From: UBA8337 sp965662725
GTDB lineage: Bacteria > Pseudomonadota > Alphaproteobacteria > RS24
Reading direction: 5' to 3'
Assembly (NCBI GenBank): GCA_965662725.1
Contig: CBFIIT010000023.1
Span: 1 to 26,338 of the forward strand
Length of the DNA: 26,338 nucleotides
Shown: positions 1 through 7,538 of the stretch, piece by piece
How the letters are laid out: the number at the start of each line of letters is the position of its first letter
Position numbering within the stretch: position 1 is the stretch's first letter
The notes under the pieces: generated by a model
The model's database searches: none
Told to the model about the DNA's origin: nothing
Seen by the model: the letters and a program-made list of their open reading frames with translations, nothing else
Position numbers and translations under genes: made by a program

Positions 1-1175
1 GTCTGCCGATTTTGCGTTTGGCGCATGATAGCTTTGTTGATTATCCGACCCCGAAAAACCTCAATTACTGGTGGACTTTCGGCGGCATTCTGACCTTCTG
101 CTTGGTGACACAGATCATCACCGGCATTATTCTGGCCATGCATTACACACCGCATGTCGATTTTGCGTTCAACTCGGTTGAGCACATTATGCGCAATGTG
201 AATTATGGCTGGCTCATTCGTTATATTCACGCCAATGGCGCGTCGATGTTCTTCATCGCTGTCTATATTCATATTTTCCGCGGTCTGTATTACGGCTCAT
301 ATAAAGCGCCGCGCGAAGTATTGTGGATTTTGGGCGTTATCATTTATCTGCTGATGATGGCTGCGGCCTTTATGGGCTATGTGCTGCCATGGGGCCAAAT
401 GAGCTTGTGGGGTGCCACTGTTATCACCAATCTGTTCGGTGCCATTCCGCTGATTGGCGAGAATATCGCGATTTGGTTGTGGGGTGGTTATTCGGTTGAT
501 AATCCGACATTGAACCGCTTCTTCTCACTGCATTATCTAATCCCGTTCCTGATTTTCGGTGTGGTTATTTTGCACATTTGGGCGCTGCACGTGCCCGGCA
601 ATAACAACCCGATCGGTATTTCAGTGAAGAGCAAGCAGGACACAGTGCCGTTCCACCCGTATTACACGGTCAAAGACGGTTTCGCCCTGACTTTGTTCCT
701 GATTTTGTTTGCCTATTTCATCTTCTTCGCCCCGAATGTGCTGGGCCATGCAGATAACTATATTCAAGCCAATCCGCTGGTAACACCGGCGCATATTGTG
801 CCTGAATGGTATTTGCTGCCGTTCTACGCCATTTTGCGCGCTGTGCCCGATAAGCTGGGCGGCGTATTGCTGATGTTCGGCGCGATTTTCATTCTGTTCC
901 TGCTGCCATGGTTGGACACGTCAAAAGTTCGTTCAGCCCGCTATCGTCCGCTGTTCCGTCAGTTCTATGCACTTCTGGTGCTGGACTGCTTGCTGCTCGG
1001 CTATTTGGGCGCCATGCCGGCAGAAGGTATTTACATCGTGCTGGCGCGTATCGGCACATTCTATTACTTCGCTCACTTCCTGGTCGTCCTGCCGGTATTG
1101 GGCATTATTGAGAAGCCAAAAGCGGTGCCCGAAAGTATTTCGTCACCGGTGCTCGGCGCACAACCTGCCGAATAG
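1..1175 (+). CDS. petB: Cytochrome b of the bc1 complex (5'-truncated by the window)
   Basis: Membrane cytochrome b subunit of ubiquinol:cytochrome c oxidoreductase (complex III), carrying hemes bL and bH and the Qo and Qi quinone sites. The frame is open from base 3 upstream of the first possible start (TTG at 12) and encodes family sequence there (LPILRLAH...), so the true start lies outside the window. Numbered from base 12, the four heme histidines are H73/H87 and H174/H188, both pairs 14 apart as in bc1 cytochrome b. The Qo-site PEWY motif is at about 264-267, and LPWGQM lies before it. Eight or so hydrophobic helices are visible. It ends 18 bases before the likely petC start, so it is the middle gene of a petABC operon whose Rieske gene should lie just upstream. 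Identity is essentially certain; only the 5' end is missing. Confidence 0.97.
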   Translation, partial: LPILRLAHDSFVDYPTPKNLNYWWTFGGILTFCLVTQIITGIILAMHYTPHVDFAFNSVEHIMRNVNYGWLIRYIHANGASMFFIAVYIHIFRGLYYGSYKAPREVLWILGVIIYLLMMAAAFMGYVLPWGQMSLWGATVITNLFGAIPLIGENIAIWLWGGYSVDNPTLNRFFSLHYLIPFLIFGVVILHIWALHVPGNNNPIGISVKSKQDTVPFHPYYTVKDGFALTLFLILFAYFIFFAPNVLGHADNYIQANPLVTPAHIVPEWYLLPFYAILRAVPDKLGGVLLMFGAIFILFLLPWLDTSKVRSARYRPLFRQFYALLVLDCLLLGYLGAMPAEGIYIVLARIGTFYYFAHFLVVLPVLGIIEKPKAVPESISSPVLGAQPAE

Positions 1176-1193
1176 GCTTTAGGGGGAATGAAT

Positions 1194-1973
1194 ATGATGC
1201 GTTCTGCAATGAAAGCTACGCTGGGTGCGGCTGTATTGGCCTTTAGCCTGACCTCACCGCTAAATGCGGCGGGTGACGCGAAAACACCGGCGGCGATGGA
1301 TTGGAGCTTTAACGGCTTGTTCGGCACTTATGACCGTGACGCGCTGCGCCGTGGCTTCCAAGTCTATAAGGAAGTATGCGCCAGTTGCCATTCGCTGAAC
1401 CAGATTGCCTTCCGCAATTTGGCACAGCCGGGCGGGCCTGAATTCAGCGCAGCCGAAGTCAAAGCCATTGCCAAAGAATATATGGTCGAAGACGGGCCGG
1501 ATGATTATGGCGATATGTTTGAGCGTGACGCGCTGCCGAAAGATAAATTTCCGTCGCCTTACCCGAATGAAAATGCAGCCCGCGCGGCCAATGGTGGTGC
1601 TTATCCGCCGGATCTGTCTTTGATTAACAAAGCGCGCGGTGGCGGTGCTGATTATATTCACGCCTTGCTGAGCGGTTATGAAGAGCCGCCGGAAGGCATG
1701 GAGCTGCGGGCCGGTCTTTATTACAATCCGTATATGGCCGGTGGTAAAATCGCCATGCCTGCGCCGCTGCTGGAAGAGCTGGTCGAATATGGCGACGGCA
1801 CAAAAGCAACGGTTGAGCAAATGTCTATGGATGTGACGCATTTCCTGAATTGGACGGCGGAGCCTGAATTGGAAGAGCGCAAGCGTATGGGCTTTATGGT
1901 GCTCATCTATCTGACAATTTTTGCCGGTTTAATGTTCTTCTCAATGCGCAAAATCTGGGCTGACCAACATTAA
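1194..1973 (+). CDS. petC: Cytochrome c1 of the bc1 complex
   Basis: Heme c subunit that passes electrons from the Rieske protein to soluble or membrane cytochrome c in the periplasm. Counting from the ATG at 1188, an N-terminal signal peptide (about 1-28, ending near LNAAG) is followed by the heme motif CASCH at 64-68. The distal methionine ligand is probably M190 in KIAMPAP, and one C-terminal membrane anchor spans about 233-252 before the short tail KIWADQH. Three in-frame ATGs are possible (1188, 1194, 1197). The strong ribosome site AGGGGG at 1181-1186 leaves only one base before 1188 but seven before 1194, so 1194 is preferred. Co-transcribed with petB. About 258 residues, normal for the family. 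Confidence 0.96.
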   Translation: MMRSAMKATLGAAVLAFSLTSPLNAAGDAKTPAAMDWSFNGLFGTYDRDALRRGFQVYKEVCASCHSLNQIAFRNLAQPGGPEFSAAEVKAIAKEYMVEDGPDDYGDMFERDALPKDKFPSPYPNENAARAANGGAYPPDLSLINKARGGGADYIHALLSGYEEPPEGMELRAGLYYNPYMAGGKIAMPAPLLEELVEYGDGTKATVEQMSMDVTHFLNWTAEPELEERKRMGFMVLIYLTIFAGLMFFSMRKIWADQH

Positions 1974-2005
1974 TTTTATTTCGACGCAAATTTGGCCTAT
2001 GGCCC

Positions 2006-2067
2006 ATGCGCCGAAACGGGTCGCCAACAGCTAACGCTGTTGGACGTTGACCTGCTTACCGCCCTTT
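2006..2067 (+). repeat. Intergenic palindromic element, copy A (UNAC hairpin plus TGCTTACC motif)
   Basis: In order this holds ATGCGC (2006-2011); a perfect 8-bp hairpin, CCAACAGC / GCTGTTGG, with loop TAAC (2024-2043), extended by outer GGTC/GACC pairing; and TGCTTACCGCCCTTT (2053-2067). The same three blocks in the same order occur in copy B at 14355-14442. It lies between the petC stop and the terminator shared with ychF. It could be a small extragenic repeat or a structured mRNA 3' end. The hairpin is directly visible; membership of a family is inferred from two copies only. Confidence 0.55.
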
Positions 2068-2073
2068 GAATTC

Positions 2074-2107
2074 AAAACCCCGCTCTGAAAACAGGGCGGG
2101 GTTTTTT
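2074..2107 (+). terminator. Bidirectional intrinsic terminator between petC and ychF
   Basis: Stem CCCCGCTCTG / CAGGGCGGGG (one G-U pair) with an AAAA loop, followed by a T6 run on the + strand. It is preceded by AAAA, which gives a T-run on the - strand. It can therefore end both petABC (+) and rplY-pth-ychF (-), which converge here. Confidence 0.9.
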
Positions 2108-2121
2108 GTTTGACCGGCTGC

Positions 2122-3219
2122 TTAAACGTTAAAGCGGAACAGCATCACATCGCCGTCTTCAACGACATAATCTTTGCCTTCTTGGCGTAGGCGACCGGCG
2201 TCACGCGCCCCCGCTTCACCATCATGTTCGGTATAGTCGCCATAGCTGATTGTCTCGGCTTTAATAAAGCCGCGCTCAAAATCAGTATGAATGACACCGG
2301 CGGCTTGTGGGGCGGCAGTGCCGCGTTTTACCGTCCAGGCGCGGCTTTCATTCGGCCCGGCGGTGAAATAAGTAATCAGGTCCAACAGCGTATATCCTTG
2401 GCGAATAAGACGGTTCAGCCCCGGCTCTTCCAGCCCCAAACTTTGCAAATATTCCAATCGCTCGGCATCATCAAGCTGCGCCAATTCTTCTTCAATGCGG
2501 GCGGAAATAACCACGGCCTCGGCGTTTTCAGCGGCTGCTTTTTCGGCCACTTTGGCCGATAGACTATTGCCGTTCTCGGCGCTTTCTTCTTCGACATTGC
2601 AAACGTAAATCACCGGCTTTGAGGTGATGAGTTGCAAATTCTTAAAGTCGCGTTCGCGCCCTTCGGGAATATCGGCTTTGCGGGCAGGGCGGCCTTCGCG
2701 CAATTCGGCCAATGCCAAATCGACCAATTCCAACTCAGCCAAGGCTTCCTTGTCTTTGGCAGCGGCTTTTTTGCGCAAACCGCTTTCGCGTTTTTCAAGG
2801 CTTTCCAAATCGGCCAGCATGAGTTCGGTTTCCACCGTATCGGCATCAGCCAATGGGTCAACTTTGCCTTCCACATGGGTGATGTCGCCATCTTCAAAAC
2901 AGCGCAGTACATGGGCAATGGCATCCACTTCGCGAATATTGGCCAGAAACTGATTGCCCAGCCCTTCGCCCTTAGACGCGCCGCGCACCAAACCGGCAAT
3001 ATCGACAAAGCTCAGCCGCGCCGGTATGCGATTTGTTGATTGCGCAATATCAGCCAGCCGGTCGAGCCGCTCATCGGGTACGGCGACATCGCCGACATTC
3101 GGCTCAATCGTGCAAAAAGGAAAATTGGCCGCTTGTGCGCTGGCGGTTTTGGTCAGCGCGTTAAACAGGGTTGATTTACCGACATTCGGCAGACCGACAA
3201 TGCCACATTTAAAGCCCAT
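2122..3219 (-). CDS. ychF: Redox-regulated ATPase YchF (OLA1 family)
   Basis: Cytosolic P-loop NTPase of the Obg/HAS group that binds ribosomes and prefers ATP to GTP. P-loop GLPNVGKS is at residues 9-16. Switch II reads VDIAGLVRGAS followed by GEGLGN. The G4 position is NVEE rather than NKxD, as expected for an ATP-preferring YchF. The middle part is a charged helical-hairpin insertion, and the C-terminus is a TGS domain ending in VMLFRFNV. At 365 residues it is full length. The start ATG lies 3 bases after the pth stop, with a GGAGGAG ribosome site inside the end of pth, so it is the last gene of a rplY-pth-ychF operon. Confidence 0.96.
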   Translation of the reverse strand: MGFKCGIVGLPNVGKSTLFNALTKTASAQAANFPFCTIEPNVGDVAVPDERLDRLADIAQSTNRIPARLSFVDIAGLVRGASKGEGLGNQFLANIREVDAIAHVLRCFEDGDITHVEGKVDPLADADTVETELMLADLESLEKRESGLRKKAAAKDKEALAELELVDLALAELREGRPARKADIPEGRERDFKNLQLITSKPVIYVCNVEEESAENGNSLSAKVAEKAAAENAEAVVISARIEEELAQLDDAERLEYLQSLGLEEPGLNRLIRQGYTLLDLITYFTAGPNESRAWTVKRGTAAPQAAGVIHTDFERGFIKAETISYGDYTEHDGEAGARDAGRLRQEGKDYVVEDGDVMLFRFNV

Positions 3220-3222
3220 GAC

Positions 3223-3810
3223 TTACTCCTCCGGCGTTTCTTGCATTTGCATGGCTTCGACCACGCGGGTTTGATAAGTGGCGTCTTCGCCGGATGCCAA
3301 TAGCGGCGCATGCTCGCATAAGGCAGTGATGAAATCTTCGAGCCATGCGGCATCTGATTTGGCGAAATCGCCAAGTACATGTTTATTGACCTTTGCCTTG
3401 TCGCCCGGATGGCCAATGCCAAGGCGGGCGCGGCGGAAGTCAGCCCCCATATGCGCGTTAATCGATTTCAGCCCATTATGACCGGCAAAACCGCCGCCGC
3501 GGCGCATGCGCAGCTTGCCGGGTGGCAGGTCCAGTTCGTCATAAAAGACAGTGATTTGACTGCCGTCGAGCTTGTAGAAATTGACCACTTCGGAAACGCT
3601 GATACCGCTTTTATTCATGAAGGTTTGCGGTTTCAGCAGCAGCACTTTTTGTGTGCCGATACGTCCTTCGGCCAGCAAGCCGTGATATTTTTCCTTAAAC
3701 GGGTCAAAAGAATAGGCCTCGGCCAGAGCATCAATAACCATGAAACCGATATTATGGCGGTTCTTGGCGTATTTCGCTTCCGGATTACCGAGGCCTATAA
3801 AAAGCTGCAT
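3223..3810 (-). CDS. pth: Peptidyl-tRNA hydrolase
   Basis: Releases tRNA from peptidyl-tRNAs that drop off the ribosome. The N-terminus has GLGNP (N9) and RHNIGF with catalytic H19, followed by PQTFMNKSG (61-69), DELDLP (91-96, containing the catalytic aspartate region) and the GHNGLKSI and RIGIGHPG-type motifs. At 195 residues it is full length. A GGGGG ribosome site sits seven bases before the ATG. It is 33 bases downstream of rplY and 3 bases upstream of ychF, a common gene order in proteobacteria. Confidence 0.96.
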   Translation of the reverse strand: MQLFIGLGNPEAKYAKNRHNIGFMVIDALAEAYSFDPFKEKYHGLLAEGRIGTQKVLLLKPQTFMNKSGISVSEVVNFYKLDGSQITVFYDELDLPPGKLRMRRGGGFAGHNGLKSINAHMGADFRRARLGIGHPGDKAKVNKHVLGDFAKSDAAWLEDFITALCEHAPLLASGEDATYQTRVVEAMQMQETPEE

Positions 3811-3843
3811 GACAAGCCCCCACTATGGGAGATGCGACAAAGA

Positions 3844-4515
3844 TTACTCTTCGCCACCCTCGTCGCCGTCGCCTGCTGCTTCAGCACCATCTTCACCCTC
3901 AACGCCTTCTCCGCCGTCTTCGTCAGCTTCAGATTCTTCGCTCTTGAGCGCAGCCGGTGCGGCAATGGTTGCAATGGTAAAGTCACGGTCAGAAATAACC
4001 GGCTCAACGCCTTCCGGCAGGGCAATTTCAGAAATATGAATACTGTCATTCATTTCCGCTTCGGCCAAATCAAGGTCAATGCGTTCCGGAATATTGTCGG
4101 CCGGACAGTTCAATTCAACCGTATAACGCACAACGTTCAGCACGCCGCCCATTTTCAAACCCGGGCAGGTTTCTTCGTTGAGGAAGTTCACGGAAACCTC
4201 AACGGCAATTTTCGCGCCTTTACCGAGGCGCAGAAAGTCAGCGTGAAGAATGTCATCGCGCCCCGGATGCAATTGCACATCACGGGCAATGGCGCGTTCC
4301 TTTTTGCCTTCTACGTCCATATCGACCAGCGTGCTCAAAAAACGACCGGTGTTGAACAGCTTATTCATTTCACCGATTTTGATGCTGATACCTTCGGGGT
4401 CTTTATTACCCCCATAGATGACGGCCGGCACAAGTCCTTCACGACGCAGTGCACGAGCGATCCCCTTACCGGCCCGTTCCCGCTTTTCAGCGGCAATTTC
4501 ATAAATCTCAGACAT
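3844..4515 (-). CDS. rplY: Ribosomal protein L25 / general stress protein Ctc
   Basis: 5S rRNA-binding protein of the large subunit. The N-terminal L25 domain has REGLVPAVIYGG near residues 25-36. It is followed by the TL5/CTC-type C-terminal domain, whose conserved NCPADNIPE is near 135-143. It ends in a long acidic, low-complexity tail (roughly residues 195-223, mostly D, E, G and A), typical of alphaproteobacterial L25. At 223 residues it is the long Ctc form, not the 94-residue E. coli form. An AGGAGA ribosome site lies six bases before the ATG. First gene of rplY-pth-ychF, with its own promoter and a structured leader of about 90 bases. Confidence 0.95.
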   Translation of the reverse strand: MSEIYEIAAEKRERAGKGIARALRREGLVPAVIYGGNKDPEGISIKIGEMNKLFNTGRFLSTLVDMDVEGKKERAIARDVQLHPGRDDILHADFLRLGKGAKIAVEVSVNFLNEETCPGLKMGGVLNVVRYTVELNCPADNIPERIDLDLAEAEMNDSIHISEIALPEGVEPVISDRDFTIATIAAPAALKSEESEADEDGGEGVEGEDGAEAAGDGDEGGEE

Positions 4516-4605
4516 TACTGTCTCCTTAGTTAGCGATAAATCCCGCCTTGGCCCATGCCAAGCCGGTCAGACCGGTTTTCCTCCAGGGGTGCAAAACCGT
4601 ATCGT
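4516..4605 (-). promoter_or_regulatory. Structured rplY 5' leader with serial hairpins
   Basis: Between the predicted transcription start (about 4605) and the rplY ATG, three inverted repeats occur: CGGTTTT/AAAACCG (4573-4599), CCGGTC-A-GACCGG (4563-4575, competing with the first for three bases) and CTTGGC/GCCAAG with a 4-base loop (4547-4562). The first encloses a GGAGG sequence. E. coli rplY is autoregulated by L25 through its leader, so an analogous role is plausible here but is inference. An 8-codon ORF (4530-4556) overlaps the last hairpin. Confidence 0.5.
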
Positions 4606-4611
4606 GTGCGG

Positions 4612-4640
4612 GTTATAGCCCTGCCTCGCGCGCTGCGCAA
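4612..4640 (-). promoter_or_regulatory. Predicted sigma-70-type promoter of rplY-pth-ychF
   Basis: On the - strand, TTGCGC (4635-4640), a 17-base spacer, then TATAAC (4612-4617). It lies in the 136-base gap between prs and rplY, giving rplY expression independent of prs. Confidence 0.6.
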
Positions 4641-4651
4641 TGGCAAATCAA

Positions 4652-5584
4652 TCAATCAAAAAGGCTGGAAACCGAGTTTTCGTCAGAGGTGCGGCGCATC
4701 GCTTCACCAATCAATTCAGCGATTTTGATTACGCCGAATTTATCTGAGTTCAAAATCGCATCAGTCGGCTGAATAGTGTCGGTAATCAGCAATTTTTCGA
4801 GTTGGGATTTATTCACCCGATTGACCGCCTCACCGGACAAAACCCCATGCGTGATATAAGCCGATACCGAAGCGGCGCCGTTATTCAACAGGGCTTCGGC
4901 GGCATTGCACAAAGTACCGCCACTATCGACAATATCGTCAACCAACAGGCAGTGGCGGCCGGTCACATCACCGATAATATTCATCACTTCGCTCTCACCG
5001 GCGCGCTCGCGGCGTTTATCAACAATGGCAAGGTCTGCGCCAATGCGATTGCCAAGCGCGCGTGTGCGTACCACGCCGCCAACATCCGGCGAGACGACCA
5101 TTAGATTCTCGCCGTTAAAGCGGCCTTTAATGTCATCGACAAAAACCGGCGCAGCAAAAAGATTATCGGTAGGAATATCAAAAAAGCCCTGAATTTGTCC
5201 GGCATGCAAATCCAACGTCAGCACGCGGTCGGCACCGGCTGCTTCAATCAGATTGGCCACCAGCTTAGCTGAAATCGGTGTCCGTGGTCCCGGTTTGCGG
5301 TCTTGCCGCGCATAGCCGAAATAAGGCAGCACGGCAGTGATGCGGCGAGCCGAGGCACGGCGCAGCGCGTCAATAATAATCAGCAATTCCATCAAATGGT
5401 CATTGGCCGGAAAAGAGGTTGATTGCATGACAAATACATCTTCGCCACGCATATTCTCAAGAATTTCGACGAAAACTTCATTATCTGCAAAGCGACGCAC
5501 ATCGCTTTTGGCCAGCGGTACATTCAAATAGGCGCTGATTTCTTCGGCCAGTGGTAGATTGCTGTTACCGGCAATAATTTTCAT
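4652..5584 (-). CDS. prs: Ribose-phosphate pyrophosphokinase (PRPP synthase)
   Basis: Makes PRPP from ribose 5-phosphate and ATP for nucleotide, histidine and tryptophan synthesis. Visible motifs: FADNEVFVEI (32-41), the flexible-loop YARQDRK (91-97), catalytic LDLHAGQIQGFF with H127, and the PRPP-binding loop VDDIVDSGGT (215-224). An upstream in-frame start at 5623 would add 13 non-conserved residues. The ATG at 5584 has GGGAG eight bases upstream and gives 310 residues, close to the usual length, so it was chosen. It follows pgeF by 98 bases on the same strand and probably has its own promoter. Confidence 0.96.
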   Translation of the reverse strand: MKIIAGNSNLPLAEEISAYLNVPLAKSDVRRFADNEVFVEILENMRGEDVFVMQSTSFPANDHLMELLIIIDALRRASARRITAVLPYFGYARQDRKPGPRTPISAKLVANLIEAAGADRVLTLDLHAGQIQGFFDIPTDNLFAAPVFVDDIKGRFNGENLMVVSPDVGGVVRTRALGNRIGADLAIVDKRRERAGESEVMNIIGDVTGRHCLLVDDIVDSGGTLCNAAEALLNNGAASVSAYITHGVLSGEAVNRVNKSQLEKLLITDTIQPTDAILNSDKFGVIKIAELIGEAMRRTSDENSVSSLFD

Positions 5585-5614
5585 GACGAGGGCTCCCGAA
5601 CTGAAGTCATTATT

Positions 5615-5643
5615 GAATAACAAAGCGGCGCGAGATTCGCCAA
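5615..5643 (-). promoter_or_regulatory. Possible promoter of prs
   Basis: On the - strand, TTGGCG (5638-5643), 17 bases, TTATTC (5615-5620). The -10 is weak. A GATTC (GANTC) site at 5634-5638 touches the -35, and a perfect 6+1+6 palindrome lies 23 bases further upstream (5667-5679). Confidence 0.35.
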
Positions 5644-5666
5644 TCGCCTTTTCTATTTATCCCCGT

Positions 5667-5679
5667 TTCTGTCACAGAA
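5667..5679. promoter_or_regulatory. Perfect palindrome TTCTGT-C-ACAGAA upstream of prs
   Basis: A 6+1+6 inverted repeat starting 3 bases after the pgeF stop and upstream of the predicted prs promoter. The centre is too short for a good RNA hairpin, so a dimeric regulator site is the simpler reading. No regulator can be named. Confidence 0.3.
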
Positions 5680-5682
5680 TTT

Positions 5683-6432
5683 TCACATTGGCAGGCAAAT
5701 AGCGGAAATTTGCCGTCCATAATCGGCTTCGCCCCGATGAGTGGTGCGCCGATAAGAGAAAAACCGCGCTTCATCGGCATAAGTGCAATGGCCCGATATG
5801 TCCGCTTCAATATCAGCGCGCGCAGCTTGCCGTTGCACAAAAGCGGGCAAGTCGAACATGAAATGGCCCTCTTGCTTGGATGCGATGAATAAATCGACAT
5901 CTTGCGGATAATCAGTTTCGAAACGGGCAATAAATTCAGCCCCGACCTCATAGGCGGCTTGCGAAATGCATGGGCCGATAACGGCGTGAATATGTTTTGC
6001 CCCGTGCGTGCGCATGGTCTTGCCGACGCTGTCGATAATCCCGTCAAACGCGCCGCGCCAGCCGCTATGCGCCGCGCCGATAATCTCATTATCTTGGTCG
6101 GCCAATAAAAGCGGCGCGCAATCAGCCGCCAAGGCACCGATCGCCAAGCCGCGGGTTTTTGTAACCAGCGCGTCCGCCTCAATCGCCTCTTGCGGCGCAT
6201 CAATAAAAGCAGTGACAGTGCTGTGCGTTTGATAGGCCGTCACCAAAGCCTCGGCGTTTAAGGCACTGCGCACGCGGTCTCGATTTTCCAACACATTGGC
6301 GCGGTCATCATCGGAGCCAAGGCCGATATTTAAACTGTCATAAATGCCCGATGAGACGCCGCCTTGTCGGGTGAAGAAGCCATGCGACAGCGCAGCAAGG
6401 CTTTCATGCTGTATCGGTCGCAAGGCCATCAT
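5683..6432 (-). CDS. pgeF: Peptidoglycan editing factor PgeF (YfiH/LACC1 laccase-domain family)
   Basis: Cytosolic zinc-dependent protein of the PF02578 family, linked to removing mis-incorporated residues from peptidoglycan precursors in E. coli; relatives act on purine nucleosides. The metal-binding and catalytic triad is present: H70 (QTHS), C105 (ADCAP) and H122 (AAHSGWRG). Conserved GFFTRQGGVS (18-27), SLNIGLGSDD and GPCI are also present. At 249 residues it is full length. The start ATG overlaps the stop of the upstream methyltransferase gene in an ATGA junction (6429-6432), indicating translational coupling as the last gene of lgt-midA-pgeF. Older annotations call it polyphenol oxidase or multicopper oxidase, which is misleading. 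Confidence 0.92.
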   Translation of the reverse strand: MMALRPIQHESLAALSHGFFTRQGGVSSGIYDSLNIGLGSDDDRANVLENRDRVRSALNAEALVTAYQTHSTVTAFIDAPQEAIEADALVTKTRGLAIGALAADCAPLLLADQDNEIIGAAHSGWRGAFDGIIDSVGKTMRTHGAKHIHAVIGPCISQAAYEVGAEFIARFETDYPQDVDLFIASKQEGHFMFDLPAFVQRQAARADIEADISGHCTYADEARFFSYRRTTHRGEADYGRQISAICLPM

Positions 6433-7538
6433 CCGCTCTCCATATCGCTATCAGGCAGAAAACCGGCGAGCGGCGGCATATTCTTATGCGCCACCGCCAA
6501 GACTTTAAACAATGCGCCCATTTCTTGCGGCGCGGCCAGCCTGTGTCGCTCGGCTTGAATATCCATTTCGCGGCCCGGGCTGAGTTGCATTAATTGTTGT
6601 GCGCGCAGGCTCAATCCCAAAGCCTCCAAAAATTGTCCCTGCTCGACAATCGGCGCAGCAATCAGCTGGTGCGTTTCGGCGATATGCGTCAGTAGCGGAA
6701 AATTGACATGCGCGGTTAAATCGGCAAGTCCCGGCGCGGCCAGCGGATCAACATAAGCATGCCCGCGCATCGCTTGGAAACTGTCGCCGCAAGCCGGTCG
6801 CGCATGACCGTAATCTATCACCAGAGCCGCACCGCCATACGCGCTTATATGTCTGCTGATTTGGCTCATGGCAGCCTCGACCGTTTCAGAGGTTTCAACA
6901 ATCTCATCATCGGCAATACTATCGGGCAGGCAGGCGGTCAGCGCGTCGCTAAACGGGGCTGTCTCACCGGCCCCATGCGCCAATACCAATTGCTCATTTT
7001 CGGCAGCGATTATGATCGGCACCCATGCATCGCCTTGTTTGCGATATTGCTGTATCGGCAGCGCATCAAAAAATTCATTGGCAACAAACAGTGTTGGCAA
7101 AGGCGGTAGCGCCGACACATCATCATGCCAAATGGCATGCGGGGCGGCGTTTTTTTGTTCGTCGCGCAAACTTTGGCTGGTCTCAATAAAGTGCACTTGG
7201 GCGGCGTCGATAAAATCAGGCAGCACAGCACCGGCGCGCAAAATATCGGCCATTAGCGTGCCGCGTCCCGGCCCCAATTCGGCCAAGCAAAACGGTTTCG
7301 GCTGGCCCATACGCATCCATAAATCAGCCAGCCATGCACCGATAAGTTCGCCGAACATTTGGCTGACTTCGGGCGCGGTAATGAAGTCGCCGCCATCGTC
7401 AGCTTTGGGGCCAAACGGGCGGCGTTGCATATAATAGCCATGCGCCGGATCGGCCAGCGCGCGATGCATATAATCAGCCATCCGCATCGGCCCATTGGCG
7501 GCAATTTCTTGCAATAGGATTTTCTGCAATGGCGTCAT
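6429..7538 (-). CDS. SAM-dependent methyltransferase, MidA/NDUFAF7 family
   Basis: Class I methyltransferase of the DUF185 group. The mitochondrial relative NDUFAF7 methylates an arginine of the 49-kDa complex I subunit during assembly, and the bacterial protein is presumed similar. Visible: FITAPEVSQMFGELIG (about 52-67), SAM-binding LAELGPGRGTLMADIL (85-100), FVANEFFDALP, and a late VIDYGHARP segment. The start is chosen at the ATG at 7538, which overlaps the lgt stop as ATGA. A TTG six codons upstream (7556) would extend into lgt and is less likely. It gives 369 residues, normal for the family, and is coupled on both sides in lgt-midA-pgeF. Confidence 0.9.
   Translation of the reverse strand: MTPLQKILLQEIAANGPMRMADYMHRALADPAHGYYMQRRPFGPKADDGGDFITAPEVSQMFGELIGAWLADLWMRMGQPKPFCLAELGPGRGTLMADILRAGAVLPDFIDAAQVHFIETSQSLRDEQKNAAPHAIWHDDVSALPPLPTLFVANEFFDALPIQQYRKQGDAWVPIIIAAENEQLVLAHGAGETAPFSDALTACLPDSIADDEIVETSETVEAAMSQISRHISAYGGAALVIDYGHARPACGDSFQAMRGHAYVDPLAAPGLADLTAHVNFPLLTHIAETHQLIAAPIVEQGQFLEALGLSLRAQQLMQLSPGREMDIQAERHRLAAPQEMGALFKVLAVAHKNMPPLAGFLPDSDMESG

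Noticed and set aside
1260..1841. 193-codon - strand frame opposite petC
   Set aside because: It is antisense to cytochrome c1, is arginine-rich shadow sequence, and has no ribosome site or domain.
1974..2073. tRNA or other known RNA gene after petC
   Set aside because: The hairpin is a single short stem; no cloverleaf or T-loop consensus is present.
3379..4533. 384-codon + strand frame opposite pth and rplY
   Set aside because: It is antisense to two clear conserved genes, shows no family motifs, and follows from their codon pattern.
4563..4599. Intrinsic terminator for prs
   Set aside because: The inverted repeats on the - strand are not followed by a T-run and lie downstream of the rplY promoter, so a leader structure fits better.
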